A DNA stretch of 64,000 nucleotides. Source: Acanthococcus lagerstroemiae (taxonomy: Eukaryota; Arthropoda; Insecta; Hemiptera; Eriococcidae). The notes below the pieces were generated by a model. The model was given only the letters and a program-made list of their open reading frames with translations. It did not search any database and had not been told where the DNA came from. Made by a program: the position numbers and the translations under genes. Location of the stretch: NCBI GenBank assembly GCA_031841125.1, contig CM063106.1:68374101-68438100 (forward strand). Direction: 5' to 3'. Shown here one piece after another: positions 22,456 through 33,354 of the stretch (its first letter is position 1; the number at the start of each line of letters is the position of its first letter).

Positions 22456-22632
22456 CCTTTGAAGTATTTGCTCCGAGTTGTCTTGGTCTCTCTGGTCTGT
22501 GGTCTTTTGTGCCTGATGTAAGTGCGCCCGTGCTCTGGCGTCTCCTCCTCCTAAATGGGCTTCCTCATTTCTTTCTGAGATAGCCGTCCCTTCTACCCTT
22601 CTCCTCTGGATACTGCCACCCCACGTTACTCC
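22246..22632 (-). other. 129-codon stop-to-stop frame, coding-like, unrecognised
   Basis: On the minus strand this frame is open from just after a TAA at 22633-22635 to a TAA at 22243-22245, with no early ATG. The upstream part is hydrophilic, with Arg/Glu/Gln-rich text such as ERNEEAHLGGGDARARAHLH and TTDQRDQDNSEQ; the downstream part (NADAAMEEFSARRFLLFRRN) differs in character. It crosses the boundary of the inverted-repeat element at 22455. It could be a transposon or LINE protein remnant, or two unrelated segments joined by insertion. No family assigned. Confidence 0.25.
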
Positions 22633-22639
22633 TTATCCC

Positions 22640-24310
22640 TTTTTTTGCTTTATTTTATTTCCATATTCCTTTTTTCTATTTTTTAATTTTTACATGTACA
22701 TTTCTCTCAAAGTATGCAAGGGGTCCTTATTTAATGGTATTTCCATTGTGGCCCCACTTAAACTATAATATAAAATAACAAAAATATATAATGAATATAA
22801 AATCCTGATTAGTTTTTCCCAAAAGGAGGTAGTATACCAATCAGATTGGTGAAAACTTGTAGTATGGCAATAACCTTGATCTCATTTGATTATCCGCACC
22901 TGTCTTTAGCTTGTTATACGCATTTTTGTTGTCCTTTTTTTCTCCCTGATCAAAATGTTACTGTCGCCAAATTTTGATAGCATGTTGACAAAGTCCTTAA
23001 CTATGCTCTGTGAAAAATTGAAACAAATCTATTGATGGCGACTTTTCCCAAAACAAAATTATAACTTTGAAACTTTCCGAAAATTTAAAACAGAATTGAT
23101 TTCTTTTTCACCAATCGAAAATAATTATAAACTTTCATAGTGAGTGCTTCGGCTTATTTATAGATCAGTTCGTTAAGGGGATTCAAAGAAACTATGTATT
23201 TAAAAATACCAGTTCGAGGGGGGATAAAATGAAAATTTGAGAGGGATGTGAATTTTGTAGAACGGTTACACGAGAGTGCCTCCAAGATGGTCTCAAACCG
23301 TCCTGCCAGTTTGGTCGAAATCGAAGAGATTGACTATAAAAGCTTGTCGAAGTGGTATGCAGTAATCCATGTACAATTTCATGTACACCTGTGGTTCCTA
23401 AATAATAAAGGATTAATATTCTGATTTTATTTCCTGGGTGCGCTCAGGTGCGACACCGGTGTTGTACCTTAGGACAAAGAAGTTAAATTCTTGACCTTTG
23501 CATTTAAGTTACTCGGTCCAACTTTTGACAGAGGTTATGTCCAAGGCACGTAGTGATATACCCAAAACGATTCAATTGAATCGACTCAAAACTTCTCCTG
23601 AAAATTCAGCTTTAACGAAAAGCGTTTCGAGATACTCTTTTAATATTTTTCATCCCCTCGCGTCCTGCACTAAGAGTAAATTGAAAGAAAACCAACTATT
23701 AATCGCGATAAAATTTAGCTCTTTCGTAATTTTCCCCGCATTTTCTGGTACTCTCGCGGCGTAAGGGTTGCATAACCGAGAACATATCATTATTTTTCTT
23801 TCTCTCTTTTCGTGTTCTCGTTCCTGAGTAACTCAGCCGTGGGGTTGTTTGGCGCGTTTATTAGGGACGAATAAAAGACGAAAAACAGCCGAGCTTGCGG
23901 TTTTCGGACCCAATCACGATTTTCAGCAATTTTCTTTCTTTTCATAAAGTACGTACGGAGACAGTCGAGAGTGTATTTTTTCCACAACAAAGAGCAACGC
24001 GATTTACCTCGGTCACCATATTCATATTATCAGCTGGAACTGATAAATCTTCCTCATAGAAATGTTCTCGTTCAATAAATCCAGGCTTGCATACCGATAA
24101 CACGACAGTATGTCATCAAAGCTGTTGTACCTTTCATGACTGCCCCTACATTCCTTAAATCGAGAATTCAAAGTGACCCTTTTCATTTTCTTATAGACTA
24201 ACACAGGCCTCGTGGGAGACGATGAGGTTCTTCCAGCGTTCTTTTTTTTTTGTCTCATGAACTTTAGAAAGGGATGCAAATCACCGTCGAATTTGTTAAT
24301 GTATATCTTC
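22640..24310. other. No gene recognised
   Basis: AT-rich DNA to about 23.4 kb, then a more balanced, CpG-containing stretch to 24.3 kb. Short frames (23498-23764 plus; 24022-24279 minus) carry no motif I can name. Confidence 0.4.
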
Positions 24311-24319
24311 TATAAATCC

Positions 24320-24960
24320 CTATCTATCCATCCCCGGGACTTTCTTCTGCCACCCTCCATATCCCCTGATATCGCAATTTAAAATTCGTTTTTTCTTTCT
24401 CTCCAAAAATGACTTTTTTAAAACCTTCATTAGCACGAATCATGAAATCGAGATAGGGAGAGTTTCAAGACCACAGAATTCGATTTTGACATGATTTGGC
24501 AGTTAATTCAAAGTTGTGATACTAAGGTGGGGACAGGGCTCAGGAACTGCTGAAATGCGTTATGGATGTCGTTTCATAGGTACAAAGGGTCACTGAATTC
24601 ATTTTCGGTAACAAGGTACTCTTATCTAGAAAACTGTGGTAGATGTAAGGGGGTGGAGCCTCAGCTTTTTTACAAAAGGAAACATGTGTATCGTTGTGTT
24701 GTTTTAGAGGGTCGCTGAATTAATTTCTAGTAATGATATGTACCTAATTTGCAAATTGTGGAGGAGGCGGGGCTCAACATTTTTACAGTATGCAATACGA
24801 ATATTGTTTCATAGCTTATTCGATTTTAATATTACTTTCATTGAGAATTGTAGCGTCTAGCGGTGAGGGAGAAGTAGTGGGTTAAAATCATCAGTAACTA
24901 CAGTATGGATACCATTTCGTAGTTGCATAAGGTAGCTGAACTCAATTTTGATATCATTTC
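24320..24960. repeat. Decayed ~115-bp tandem repeat, locus E2
   Basis: Five units are marked by GAATTCGATTTTGAC, GAATTCATTTTCGGT, GAATTAATTTCTAGT, ATTCGATTTTAATAT and GAACTCAATTTTGAT at about 24478, 24595, 24716, 24830 and 24938, so the period is 108-121 bp. Each unit then shows an AATTGTGGTA-like block, a G-rich run with GGGGCTCA, and TGCAATA(T/C)G-ATATCGTTTCATAG. Homologous to locus E1. No coding frame is conserved between units. Confidence 0.65.
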
Positions 24961-24969
24961 AATTTTAAG

Positions 24970-26670
24970 AATTAACACCTGGGGCGACGAGTAAGGACCG
25001 AAATGGAAGAAATTTGAAAAATACACTAGAATATACAATTTGATCATTAATTGCGACGAAAAAATATTGAAACTCCTGTTTTGTGATTGGTTAAAAAAAA
25101 GCTATGCCGAAAGACAAAAAATCGAGGGACAGTTTTCAATGTTGGCAATACTGACTCTCAGCTGTGAAGATGCAATTGCCACCTTACCAACTCATTCATT
25201 CATTTATCTAGAGTAGTATTATTTTGCCAGTTTATTCTAATATAATTTATAGTTTGAAAATTTAGGGGAAAAAATAGTGATAATAAAAATTGTTAGAAGG
25301 ACAGCTATGCCGACGGACATTTTAGCATATTTAATCCAATTTCGACCCATTAAAAGTGGATCAAATTTTCTTCTGAAACCTTGAAAAAGTAGAACTCAGT
25401 TATATCTACCAACGGAAAAAAAAAATCAACATTTTTGAAGAATACCCTATCTCAGCATTAAAAAAAACAAGCGACCTCGCGGATCGCGAGGTAGTAACAG
25501 GGTGTTTGCCATTGGACTATGCAAATTGTAGAAGCGCTAGTGTAGAATAGGTATTTTTTGATAAGCGAATGATGCTCTAAGGTTCTGAATCTGAAGTCTT
25601 CTTTTCGTTTTTCCCCCGGACCCGGGAACATAAAAGCTCAGGACGCTACACGCACATCATGGAAGTTCAAGGCTTCGAACTGTGAAGCTGCAAACTGCAA
25701 TCACCCGGCAAACTTTGATCAACACAGAACATACTAGAAAACTAGAATACATTTCCATTTTCCGTTTACTTCATTCCAAGTGGCAAGCAGAAATCAAACA
25801 CTCTATCTTTACAAGACAAAAAATAAATTCAAAGGACATAAATCCAAGGAATTTAAAAAGTCAGGAGTTTCAACGAATATGAACTGTCAACTGCTGATAA
25901 CAATTCAGAGGGACAGGAATTTTGTTTCGATTCAAATAAACGAGGAATTTTACTTCCATTCAAATAAAGTTGTGTTCTCACTTCAGAAAACGCACATTAA
26001 TGTATTCTCACTCATCATTGCAATGCTTATAAGACGAAAAGACATTAGCTCTATGCTCCACACTCCTGTGAATTTGTGAACTGTTAATGCGAGAAAAATA
26101 ATCTGTCATTTCAAAAACAAAACGTGATCTGCCAATTATTTATTCACGTTTTTCATCAATTCCGCTACACAATTATAATAGAAGTTCAAATTCGTAGTTG
26201 AAGGCATGTTGATGGTTTTGGATGATTCCTCGATCCTGACTGTTAATGAAAGAGGAAAGTAAATAGTCAATCGAGAAACGAAATATTCGTGAAAGACCTC
26301 TGAAATAGAATACCAAAATTACCAATTACTTAATACTGCTAACATATTTATGAGACATAACTCACATCGCATTATTCCTCAGAAAATTTCCAGATAAGAG
26401 TACCACAGAATGTTGCTTGTATTTGGTTCGATTCAAATACATTATACACGCTAATTCAACTGAGAACCCATTTCATACAAACAAACAATACACTTACCTC
26501 TTCTAAATCCAGTTAATGTCTTCACTTTCTTTGAGGAAATAGTTCCTTTTGTAGAACAGAGTCGCACAATTATACTGTTATGAGTAAAATACGAATCGAA
26601 CCACACGCCTCCGCCTTAAGACCGATCTAACGATCTAAACGCAACTGAGCTAAAACTGAACTATGAGCTG
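24970..26670. other. No gene recognised; one perfect 8-bp hairpin
   Basis: A/T-rich unique DNA. At 25474-25492 ACCTCGCG and CGCGAGGT form a perfect GC-rich stem around the three bases GAT, notable because its surroundings are AT-rich. Frames at 25682-25882 and 25780-26079 overlap in different phases and have no family resemblance. Confidence 0.45.
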
Positions 26671-26681
26671 TAAACAATTCA

Positions 26682-26922
26682 GGGCCCCGATTACGACCGA
26701 CCAATAAGCGTGATAAAGATACAGCGACAAAATATCATGTATTACGATCAACGATTCAGTTTCCCTGCTTTCTCAACCTTGTCACTCCTCTCAACATTTT
26801 ATCAACAGCCATGAAGAAGTTGATAAAACATTGACAAAATCTGTTTTATCGTGGTTTTATCACGTTGATAAAAATTGATAAAATTTTTTATCACGCTAAA
26901 CCGTCGGTCGTAATCGGGGCCC
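26682..26922. mobile_element. 241-bp MITE with GGGCCCCGATTACGACCGAC termini
   Basis: The two ends are perfect inverted repeats for 20 bp, GGGCCCCGATTACGACCGAC, followed by a second shared block AAGCGTGATAAA. The interior repeats TTGATAAAA and TTTTATCA motifs. A target duplication is not clear, because flanking bases differ beyond one position. Non-coding; superfamily not assigned. Confidence 0.8.
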
Positions 26923-26929
26923 AGTCGCA

Positions 26930-27150
26930 TTAAAAATGATGAAAATTCGATTGCAATAGGATGTTTGCTTGCAGCGCTCCGCGCGGCAAAAACCCTAAAA
27001 AGTGAATCGCAAAAATGGAATCGCGGGAACCGCTTTGTGAATCGGATTCTCCACAACAAAGAATCGCAAACGACTGAATCCGATTCCCAAATCTGACTGA
27101 ATCGCATTTTGGGAATCCGATTCTCCAACACCAGGGAATCGCTCCATCTC
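26930..27150. repeat. Short repeats of GAATCGGATTC type
   Basis: The motif GAATCSGATTC and its relatives (AATCGGATTCTCCA, GAATCCGATTCTCCA, GAATCCGATTCCCAAA) recur several times, interleaved with GGAATCGC. The block directly adjoins the MITE at 26682-26922 but shares no sequence with it. It may be part of another inverted-repeat element; the termini are unclear. Confidence 0.4.
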
Positions 27151-27212
27151 TGCCTGAAGCTTTGTTAAATTTACAGAGTCAAGTCAGTTTTGTTTATTCG
27201 TGGGATGAACAC

Positions 27213-27417
27213 GAGGGCGCAACCAAGGAGGGCTAGAGGGCTATAGCCCCCCCCCCAAAAAAAAAAAACAAATCTAATTTTCTTTCAACAATAACTCATG
27301 AAAATAGGTCGGTACCAAATCAGGTAGGTACCAAATCGAGTTTTCACCCCTGCCCAAGTTTGTTTTTGTTTTTTCTCAATTCTAGCCTCCACCAAAAAAG
27401 TTCTGGTTACGCCCTTG
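27213..27417. mobile_element. ~205-bp MITE with AGGGCGYAACCA termini
   Basis: The left end GAGGGCGCAACCAAGGAGGG and the complement of the right end CAAGGGCGTAACCAGAAC share AGGGCGYAACCA. Just inside the left end lies GGGCTATAGCCCC followed by C and A tracts, the same G-run, spacer, C-run design seen in family A. AGGTCGGTACCAAATC/AGGTAGGTACCAAATC is duplicated inside. A related end (TTTTCTAGTTACGGCCTTG) occurs near 49179-49197. No coding content. Confidence 0.65.
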
Positions 27418-27539
27418 AATGCAAATGTCTTGCCCGCAGAAGCTCTGTATGATTTTTTGACGTATTGATGCGCCTTTTTGGGGTAAATTGACTGGACTAA
27501 CACAACACAAAGGCAGTCTTGAAAAAGTGGTCTTACTTT

Positions 27540-28710
27540 CACTATCTGGTCCGTGTACAGCGCGAAGATGAACGTGACGTTTTATTGGGCTTTCATGCGT
27601 TCGAATTGCAATTACGATAATTAAAAACGAGTTAATGAATGAAAAGACACGGACAGGGAAGAAGTAAGAAGCGAGAGCGTGAAGACGAAGACAAGAGAGA
27701 GGGAACGAGTGATAACGAGCGGGCACAGAAGTATACCGCGAAGCGCGAAGAATACAAAACGAGAGTGAGAATGAAAAGGAGAGAAAGAAAAAAAAATACG
27801 AGAAGATTCGCACTATGCCGCGTTTTTCAATGCCATCTTGATAAAAAAAAGCCGTGGCATTGACCTTGAACGGAGAGTAGCCAAGTCTGTTTGATTAAGG
27901 CGAGCTTATGTATATACGGTGTGCGCTGCTCCACCCTGCCACCGTCTGTTTGCGCTGTTAAATAATTAAGGTTTGAAAAAAAAGAAGTATATGGTAACAC
28001 TAAATTGAAAGAAAAAAAAAAAGGCGGGGAATACAAACGCGCTGGTATTAAAAGGCATGACTTGTACAATTTTAGTGGAGGCACCTTCCTTTTTTTTTTA
28101 AGGAGCCGTGCACGGTCTCTCTGATTTTTGTGCTCGACCCGCTTCGTGATACAAATCCGCCGCGAATTAAAATGACACTGCAAAATGAGGGTGATAAACT
28201 TTATCGGTAATTACGCGAAAATTTGCGCGCGACTGACTGGGCAAAATTGGCATCGCACCGACAATCGAAGTAATATAATATTTTTAGTTCATTTTGGTTT
28301 GTCTCGTGCCGTGGCCATGTGTCGCGGGGGTCGGACGATCGAAGTGTAGTTTGATTTTTTTTTTTTTAAGCCACGCTGTATAAACGATGAGAAGGAATCG
28401 TTATATTCTAGATACATTCTACAGGAGATAGGATGCCGATGGCGATGCCGGCCGGTATTTTGCCTGAAAACAAGCAGGACCAGCTAGCTAATTAAAATAT
28501 TACACGCGTACGGCCGAGTAATACCGCGCCCGGGATATGAACTATCGAGTATGAAGCGATGTCAATGCGACTGTGGAGGTGGAAACGGTCGCACACCGAC
28601 CGTGGAAAGTGAATGTGAAAGGATCGAGAAAATTGATAGCGGTATCCAGCCAACAAAGATAAAAATTCTCGTGGCGTCCGCAACAGCCGTAATAATGGAG
28701 ATGAAATTTG
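27540..28710. other. CpG-richer unique DNA with a purine-rich strand
   Basis: At 27640-27810 the plus strand is almost all purine (GAAG, GAGAG, GAAAAGG runs), which yields a Lys/Arg/Glu-rich frame at 27639-27863 and a long antisense Phe/Ser-rich frame. Both are composition artefacts rather than genes. From 28200 to 28640 CpG is frequent, with unique sequence that could be a host regulatory region, but nothing specific can be shown. Confidence 0.4.
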
Positions 28711-28713
28711 AAT

Positions 28714-29209
28714 AGGCTTTTGCAAGAGTGTTATGAGTCCAAAAACGCAATTTTTCAGGAGAGCAAAAAGAAGATTCCTGTACGAATTGGGAGTGTCTGA
28801 GTAGTGTTGGCAGTTTGAAAAAAAATGGCAGTAGGTAGCAGCATCATTTCGGTACAGCTTCCTACAATCTTAGATTTTTAGGTTGATTATAACGCATTTT
28901 GTAGAGCTACAAACAAAACGAGTTGTAACTTATAATATTCTGAACAAATAGGTGAAATGCGAACTTGTATAAAGTGTTGTAAGTCCGTGAATGAACAGAG
29001 GGCGTGCCTCAGCTGTGGATGGTGAATGTTCAACGTTAGAATGAACTTATAACATTCTTGCAAAATCCCGTCATCGTTCCCTTTTTTTTTTTGAATCGTC
29101 GCACTGGAAATCTAGTGATACCATTGCGTTTCTAATAAGAAGTACTTTCTGTTACACCGCTTATCTCAAAACTGCCAAAATTGGACTTATAACACTCTTG
29201 CAAAAGGCT
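28714..29209. mobile_element. ~496-bp inverted-repeat element with CTTTTGCAAGAGTG ends
   Basis: The left end AGGCTTTTGCAAGAGTGTTA and the complement of the right end AGCCTTTTGCAAGAGTGTTA differ by one base, and similarity runs on through RAGTCCAA (about 28 bp). A further copy of the right-type end sits inside at about 29042-29066 (AACTTATAACATTCTTGCAA), suggesting internal rearrangement or nested ends. No clear target duplication or protein motif. Confidence 0.7.
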
Positions 29210-29324
29210 GTTCATTTCATTTCTCACTTTCAGTCAATCTCTGTGTATTCAGCATGATAGATGATATGTCTGGTTATCTCTGTGCAGAACATATCTAGTT
29301 ATCGCCAATTTACTTAGGGAAGTC

Positions 29325-30045
29325 CTAAGATGGCGCACTTTTTTAAATGCTGATTTCTCCAAATGTATGGGACCAAAATATATCAAAATTTCATGGAAGG
29401 TTCTCTGGACTGTCTACTACGTATTCCCAAAGTTTTGCGTCATTCGTTCCCAAACTCTTCCCTCACTAATTACAGGCTGACCACTAGGTCACTTTTTTCA
29501 CCTTGAATCACCTCTGGTCACTTTTTTGAAATTTGGTCACGAAAGTCACTTTTTAATCAGAAAAGTCACTTTAAAGAAAATTTTCCTTTAAAAAAAATAA
29601 TAAAAATGCTCATTTTAACTATTATCAATTTATCGAGAGAGAAAAACTGAAAAAAGTGTTTCTTCAATCTGATATGTGATATAAGTATACAAGACAAGTG
29701 TGCGTGAGTAGAGTATGTGATTCTACGAAAAACTTGTGATGTATGTTTTTTTCAAGACATGAGAGCCCAAGATTACATAAAGTCTGAATGAGAATAATTT
29801 TTAGTCGAAAATATGGGAATTATGGTGATTTTTTGGTCACTTTTCGGTCACCTTTTTTACAAAATTGGTCACTTTTATCACCTTTTTCAGAGAAAATTTG
29901 AGTGGTCAGCCTGTAATTAAAATTGTGAAGAAAAGTCAAATGCGTCATCTTTAAACATGTGTTTTTAAAATAGCGCAATTCTATTCAAAATGACGCACTT
30001 TTGTTTAAAACACCGATTTCTCCAAATGTATAAGAATACCCATGG
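29325..30045. repeat. Direct repeat pair with GATTTCTCCAAATGTAT, split by an element
   Basis: ATGGCGCACTTTTTTAAATG with GCTGATTTCTCCAAATGTAT near 29330-29370 matches ATGACGCACTTTTGTTTAAA with CCGATTTCTCCAAATGTATA near 29989-30033. Between them lies the element at 29473-29913 and about 160 bp of other DNA. The duplication predates or is independent of the insertion. Function unknown. Confidence 0.6.
29473..29913. mobile_element. 441-bp element with CAGGCTGACCACT termini
   Basis: Perfect terminal inverted repeats CAGGCTGACCACT are flanked on both sides by TAATTA (29467-29472 and 29914-29919), so the target duplication is 6 bp, or a TA within a palindromic target. Sub-terminal regions repeat GGTCACTTTTT many times in one orientation at the left (29496-29572) and again in GGTCACTTTTCGGTCACCTT at the right (29836-29885). 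The middle is AT-rich. No transposase. The CAGGC start is compatible with hAT-type elements, but the duplication length is not the usual 8. Confidence 0.75.
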
Positions 30046-30049
30046 CTTG

Positions 30050-30630
30050 CACAACGGCAAAATATTCGATGGAAATCCCCAAAATTCTTCTTCTTTGTCA
30101 TTATCTCATGACGTTAACAATCTGTAAAATTTTCTAACTCAGCATTTTACTAGGCGGAAATTACCTAGGTTATTTAACAATGAATATATTATGTAGAAAT
30201 TGAATTATCAAGGCGCGTAGTTTCAATTTAACGTTGGTTACATTAATATTAAAAATATTTGCGGTATTAAGTTAGCTATAATTAATATAAACATAAGAAC
30301 TGTCAGTTCGCTCTATTTTCGTACTTACTCGCTTGATAATGTCAGCCAGTCACATGAATTTATCCCTGTATGTATAATGCTGTTTTAAAGCTGCATTCTA
30401 CTTCAGAAAGTAAACAAACTTCAAACATAGGAGGAGGGTCTGGGTGGAGGGTAAATTGAAACATCTACTCCGCTTCTTCCTATGCATGTAGCTTCTCGAA
30501 GACTTTCTCCGTCAAGATTCTGGGAAGAAGGCGAGTACAAAATAGGCGTTATCTGATTCTGCTTGTTATTTTACAAAAACTTCAAAACAGTTACCTTTCA
30601 CTGATCTGAACTTATCTTACATGATGTTGT
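30050..30630. other. No feature recognised
   Basis: AT-rich unique DNA without termini, tandem repeats or motifs that I can identify. Confidence 0.4.
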
Positions 30631-30639
30631 TAGTCACGA

Positions 30640-30930
30640 GAGGTATCAAGGAGTCTGAGAAAATCTCGATGAATCTTAACCAGTCTTGATAGAGTCTTAA
30701 CAAGTGGTTTGGCGCCAGCCTGGAAAAGTTTCCCAAAGTCTTAATCAATTGTCGATAAGTCGGAGTGAGTCACAGCGAGTTTTTAAAGAATCTTGATGAG
30801 TTTCAGTGAATGTCAGCAGACTTTTAGCATGCCTCAACTGAGTCTGGGACCTCAGTGAATCTTGAACAGTCCTTACACCGTCTTGAGAAGCGTTCGTGGG
30901 TTTTAAAAAGTATTAAGGAAAGATGGGGAT
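30640..30930. repeat. Decayed minisatellite (AGTCTTGATGAGT type)
   Basis: A degenerate 12-13 bp motif recurs: GAGTCTGAGAAAATCTCGATG, AATCTTAACCAGTCTTGATA, GAGTCTTAACAAG, AATCTTGATGAGTTTCAGTG, GAATCTTGAACAGTC, GTCTTGAGAAG. It resembles the opposite-orientation part of the 12.66-13.68 kb array (GTCTTAAAG) and may derive from a related repeat. Confidence 0.5.
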
Positions 30931-30934
30931 GTTA

Positions 30935-31450
30935 CGGACGGGTGGTAGTTATGTCCAAGAATTACTTTTCAAATTATTATGATTTGTTGTAAGATTCGGG
31001 AAGAATGAAATCACGTTGTAACCCGTTATACTTACCTGTTTCCATACAAACCTTGGTGTTATCAGCTAAGAAAAAAAAAAATATATATATATTATTTGAT
31101 TTTGCGGAATAAGGACCTAAATTTTCTAGTTACAAAAACTGCTTGTATTATTGTGAATATTGGAGAAAAATTGTTTCTGAAAATTTCTGCAGATTTGTCG
31201 TCTTCTGATCTATAATAAGTGACAGAATAAATATTCTTACTTAAGCCAAGTGTTATTACATGAATACAATCGAAAGTAGAGTACAGGACCTGGGAGGTTC
31301 TGGACAAAGGCAGTAGTGGAGATTCTAAATACTGTTATTTGAAAGTTAGATCGTACCATGCTTCGGATTTACCCAGAGTTGGCAGACATAACCGACATAA
31401 GTGCCTTTTCATTCACTGACTGAACTCAGAATTCCCAAATATCAATGCAG
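30935..31450. other. No gene; AT microsatellite
   Basis: An A tract followed by ATATATATATAT lies at about 31071-31093. The remaining sequence is unique and AT-rich. The minus-strand frame at 31092-31307 has no recognisable content. Confidence 0.5.
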
Positions 31451-31454
31451 AAGA

Positions 31455-31545
31455 AGAAAAACCTTTGCTGAGTGAAAAATTCTTACGGGGGGGGGGGAGT
31501 AAGTTGTCCCCCTGCCCCTCCCTTCCCCCATCGGTACATCCCTGA
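31455..31545 (-). mobile_element. MITE family B fragment B1
   Basis: Read on the minus strand this begins TCAGGGATGTACCGATGGGG, passes through a G-rich run and GGGACAACTTAC, then a C12 tract, GTAAGAATTTTTCACTCAGC. The same order is seen in B2 (44567-44902) and B3 (45453-45640). Only the end proximal to the GTACC terminus is retained here. Confidence 0.6.
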
Positions 31546-31549
31546 CTGT

Positions 31550-32930
31550 TGCTCTGTTGCTCGCTGATTTGTTGAATTACATTTTGAACTATGTTATTGA
31601 TTTGTAAATTCTATACTTCTTACTGACACGGTCGTTTGACTGCACATTTTCGCATCTACTGAGTTTATGAGTTTATGACTGTATCAATGTATACAAAGGG
31701 GTACGCAGGCGCGATACTGATACTGATGTGCCTATCCAGCAGTTACCATCGAGACTCATTCGTCACTTATCACTATCAGTGCATACAGAGCGATGGTAAC
31801 GGCTGCCAATGCAGGTATCATTACCGTGTCTACTCTTCAGCCCGTATTCCGTTCAACATGTAAGATTCACTTTCGTTATTCAATGGTATTAATGACCTTC
31901 TTTTCGCCTCTATTAGCTTGATCATAGTTCACATGTCGATAAAAAATTAAGTCAACTTGTGATTTCCTGGTATGCCGGTTACACCCGCCCATGCCATGCC
32001 GTGTGTATTCCAGAGAAACGACAGATATCGTGTACAAATAAGATACATGAAAAGGAGGCGAGGGGCAAGGAGTAGCGCATTCTCGGGTTCCTGACCAAGA
32101 GACCTTCGCAGAACCCGTACACACTGTTTACGAAACACAGTTCAAAACAATGAAAAATTTCGAGTAAACCATACACATATGAGTCTGAAATACAAAGTAT
32201 GGAAGACGAAACTGAAAACGATCAGAAATTTTTCACGCATGCATATTTTCCGTTTCCTCGCCTACGCATCACTCGTTCGTCCATTGGTTCTAGGGAAAGA
32301 ACGCCGCGTTTCTGATTTTTGAAATCATGAAGGTATAGCTTACTAGTTTATGATTGACAAATTATGTGCATAGAATTTAGGGACGCTCCTCGTTACACAC
32401 CGGCTGCGCACGTCGATGGAGCGCCATCCAGCTGAATACCGCACTGGGTGCTCATTTTCAAATCAACCGTCGTCGCAGTCTCGGCCACCATTGTCGAAAT
32501 TAAATAATGAAATCATGAATAGATAACGTAATCGGCGCTTTGAAAATGCTGTAGGTACTAGGTAGACGCCACGATTGAGCGGGCGCACTCGCACTTGGGT
32601 CGGTGAACCCAGTAACCAACACTGAGAAAATTTTTTGTGCTAATTGGAGTTTAATTTTGATTGTAAAGCTCGTGGTACACCGAGTGATATATCGAAAGTT
32701 TCCACAATCGTTTTTCCCGCAACGATGTCACTCCTGAGGTTCACCTCGAAGCGAAGTCCAACAGGTAACACCGTCCATTTGGGGACACTAGCAGAATATT
32801 TCTAACTTAGCTATCATTGAAATTAAGGAATTCCACGAGTACACGCTCAGTGCCTTTGAAATGCAGGCCCTATTTGCCTTTTTGTGATTGTTCGATGAAA
32901 ATACATTTGAAAGCTTGCTTGTACTCAGAC
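31550..32930. other. No gene recognised
   Basis: Unique sequence, fairly balanced in composition from about 32.2 to 32.8 kb with several CpG. Three overlapping minus-strand frames at 31876-32176 occupy different phases of the same DNA and show no motif. Confidence 0.4.
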
Positions 32931-32934
32931 CGAC

Positions 32935-33354
32935 ATGACCGCAGTCACGCCTGGAGGAACCATCATGACCTATCCAATGTTATTCAACTATTTTTTCCAG
33001 ATGCAGGTTAATGTGTACGTAGGCATTCGGCAACATCAAAATTTTCATGAACTCTTGACAGGTTTGGTTGATACAATGGATGCAAAGTCATTCCTGTACA
33101 GCCAAACTGACTCTATAATTGACAGAATGACACGTTAGCCATATCTCTTCTCTGCTATGTTCTTTGCGTGCATAAAATGGCTCACCGAGCATTACGAGTG
33201 TGAATCCTTTAAATATATTCGTAGCCGCCTTGTTGTTGCTCGTACTCCTCTAGACTTGCTTGTCATTAATCAAGAGCCAGAAGTAGATTCAATTGTTCGT
33301 GCGCCATTTTTCGAAGCACCGATGCGCGAAAAAGCGAAACATTATCGCCGTTAG
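32935..33354 (+). pseudogene. Possible LINE endonuclease-domain remnant
   Basis: One frame is open from an ATG at 32935 to a TAG at 33355-33357, broken only by a TAG at 33136-33138. Near the end it reads KWLTEHY and then, after a gap, TPLDLLVINQEPEVDSI. That resembles the C-terminal part of the apurinic-type endonuclease of non-LTR retrotransposons, where a T-LDL(V/L)-TN-P--V strand precedes the SDH catalytic motif. The SDH itself is not visible, and the first half of the frame is unrecognised. Alternatively it is a chance frame. Confidence 0.3.

Noticed and set aside
27639..27863. Lys/Arg/Glu-rich open frame as a gene
   Set aside because: It translates an almost pure purine tract; the antisense frame is equally open and there is no motif.
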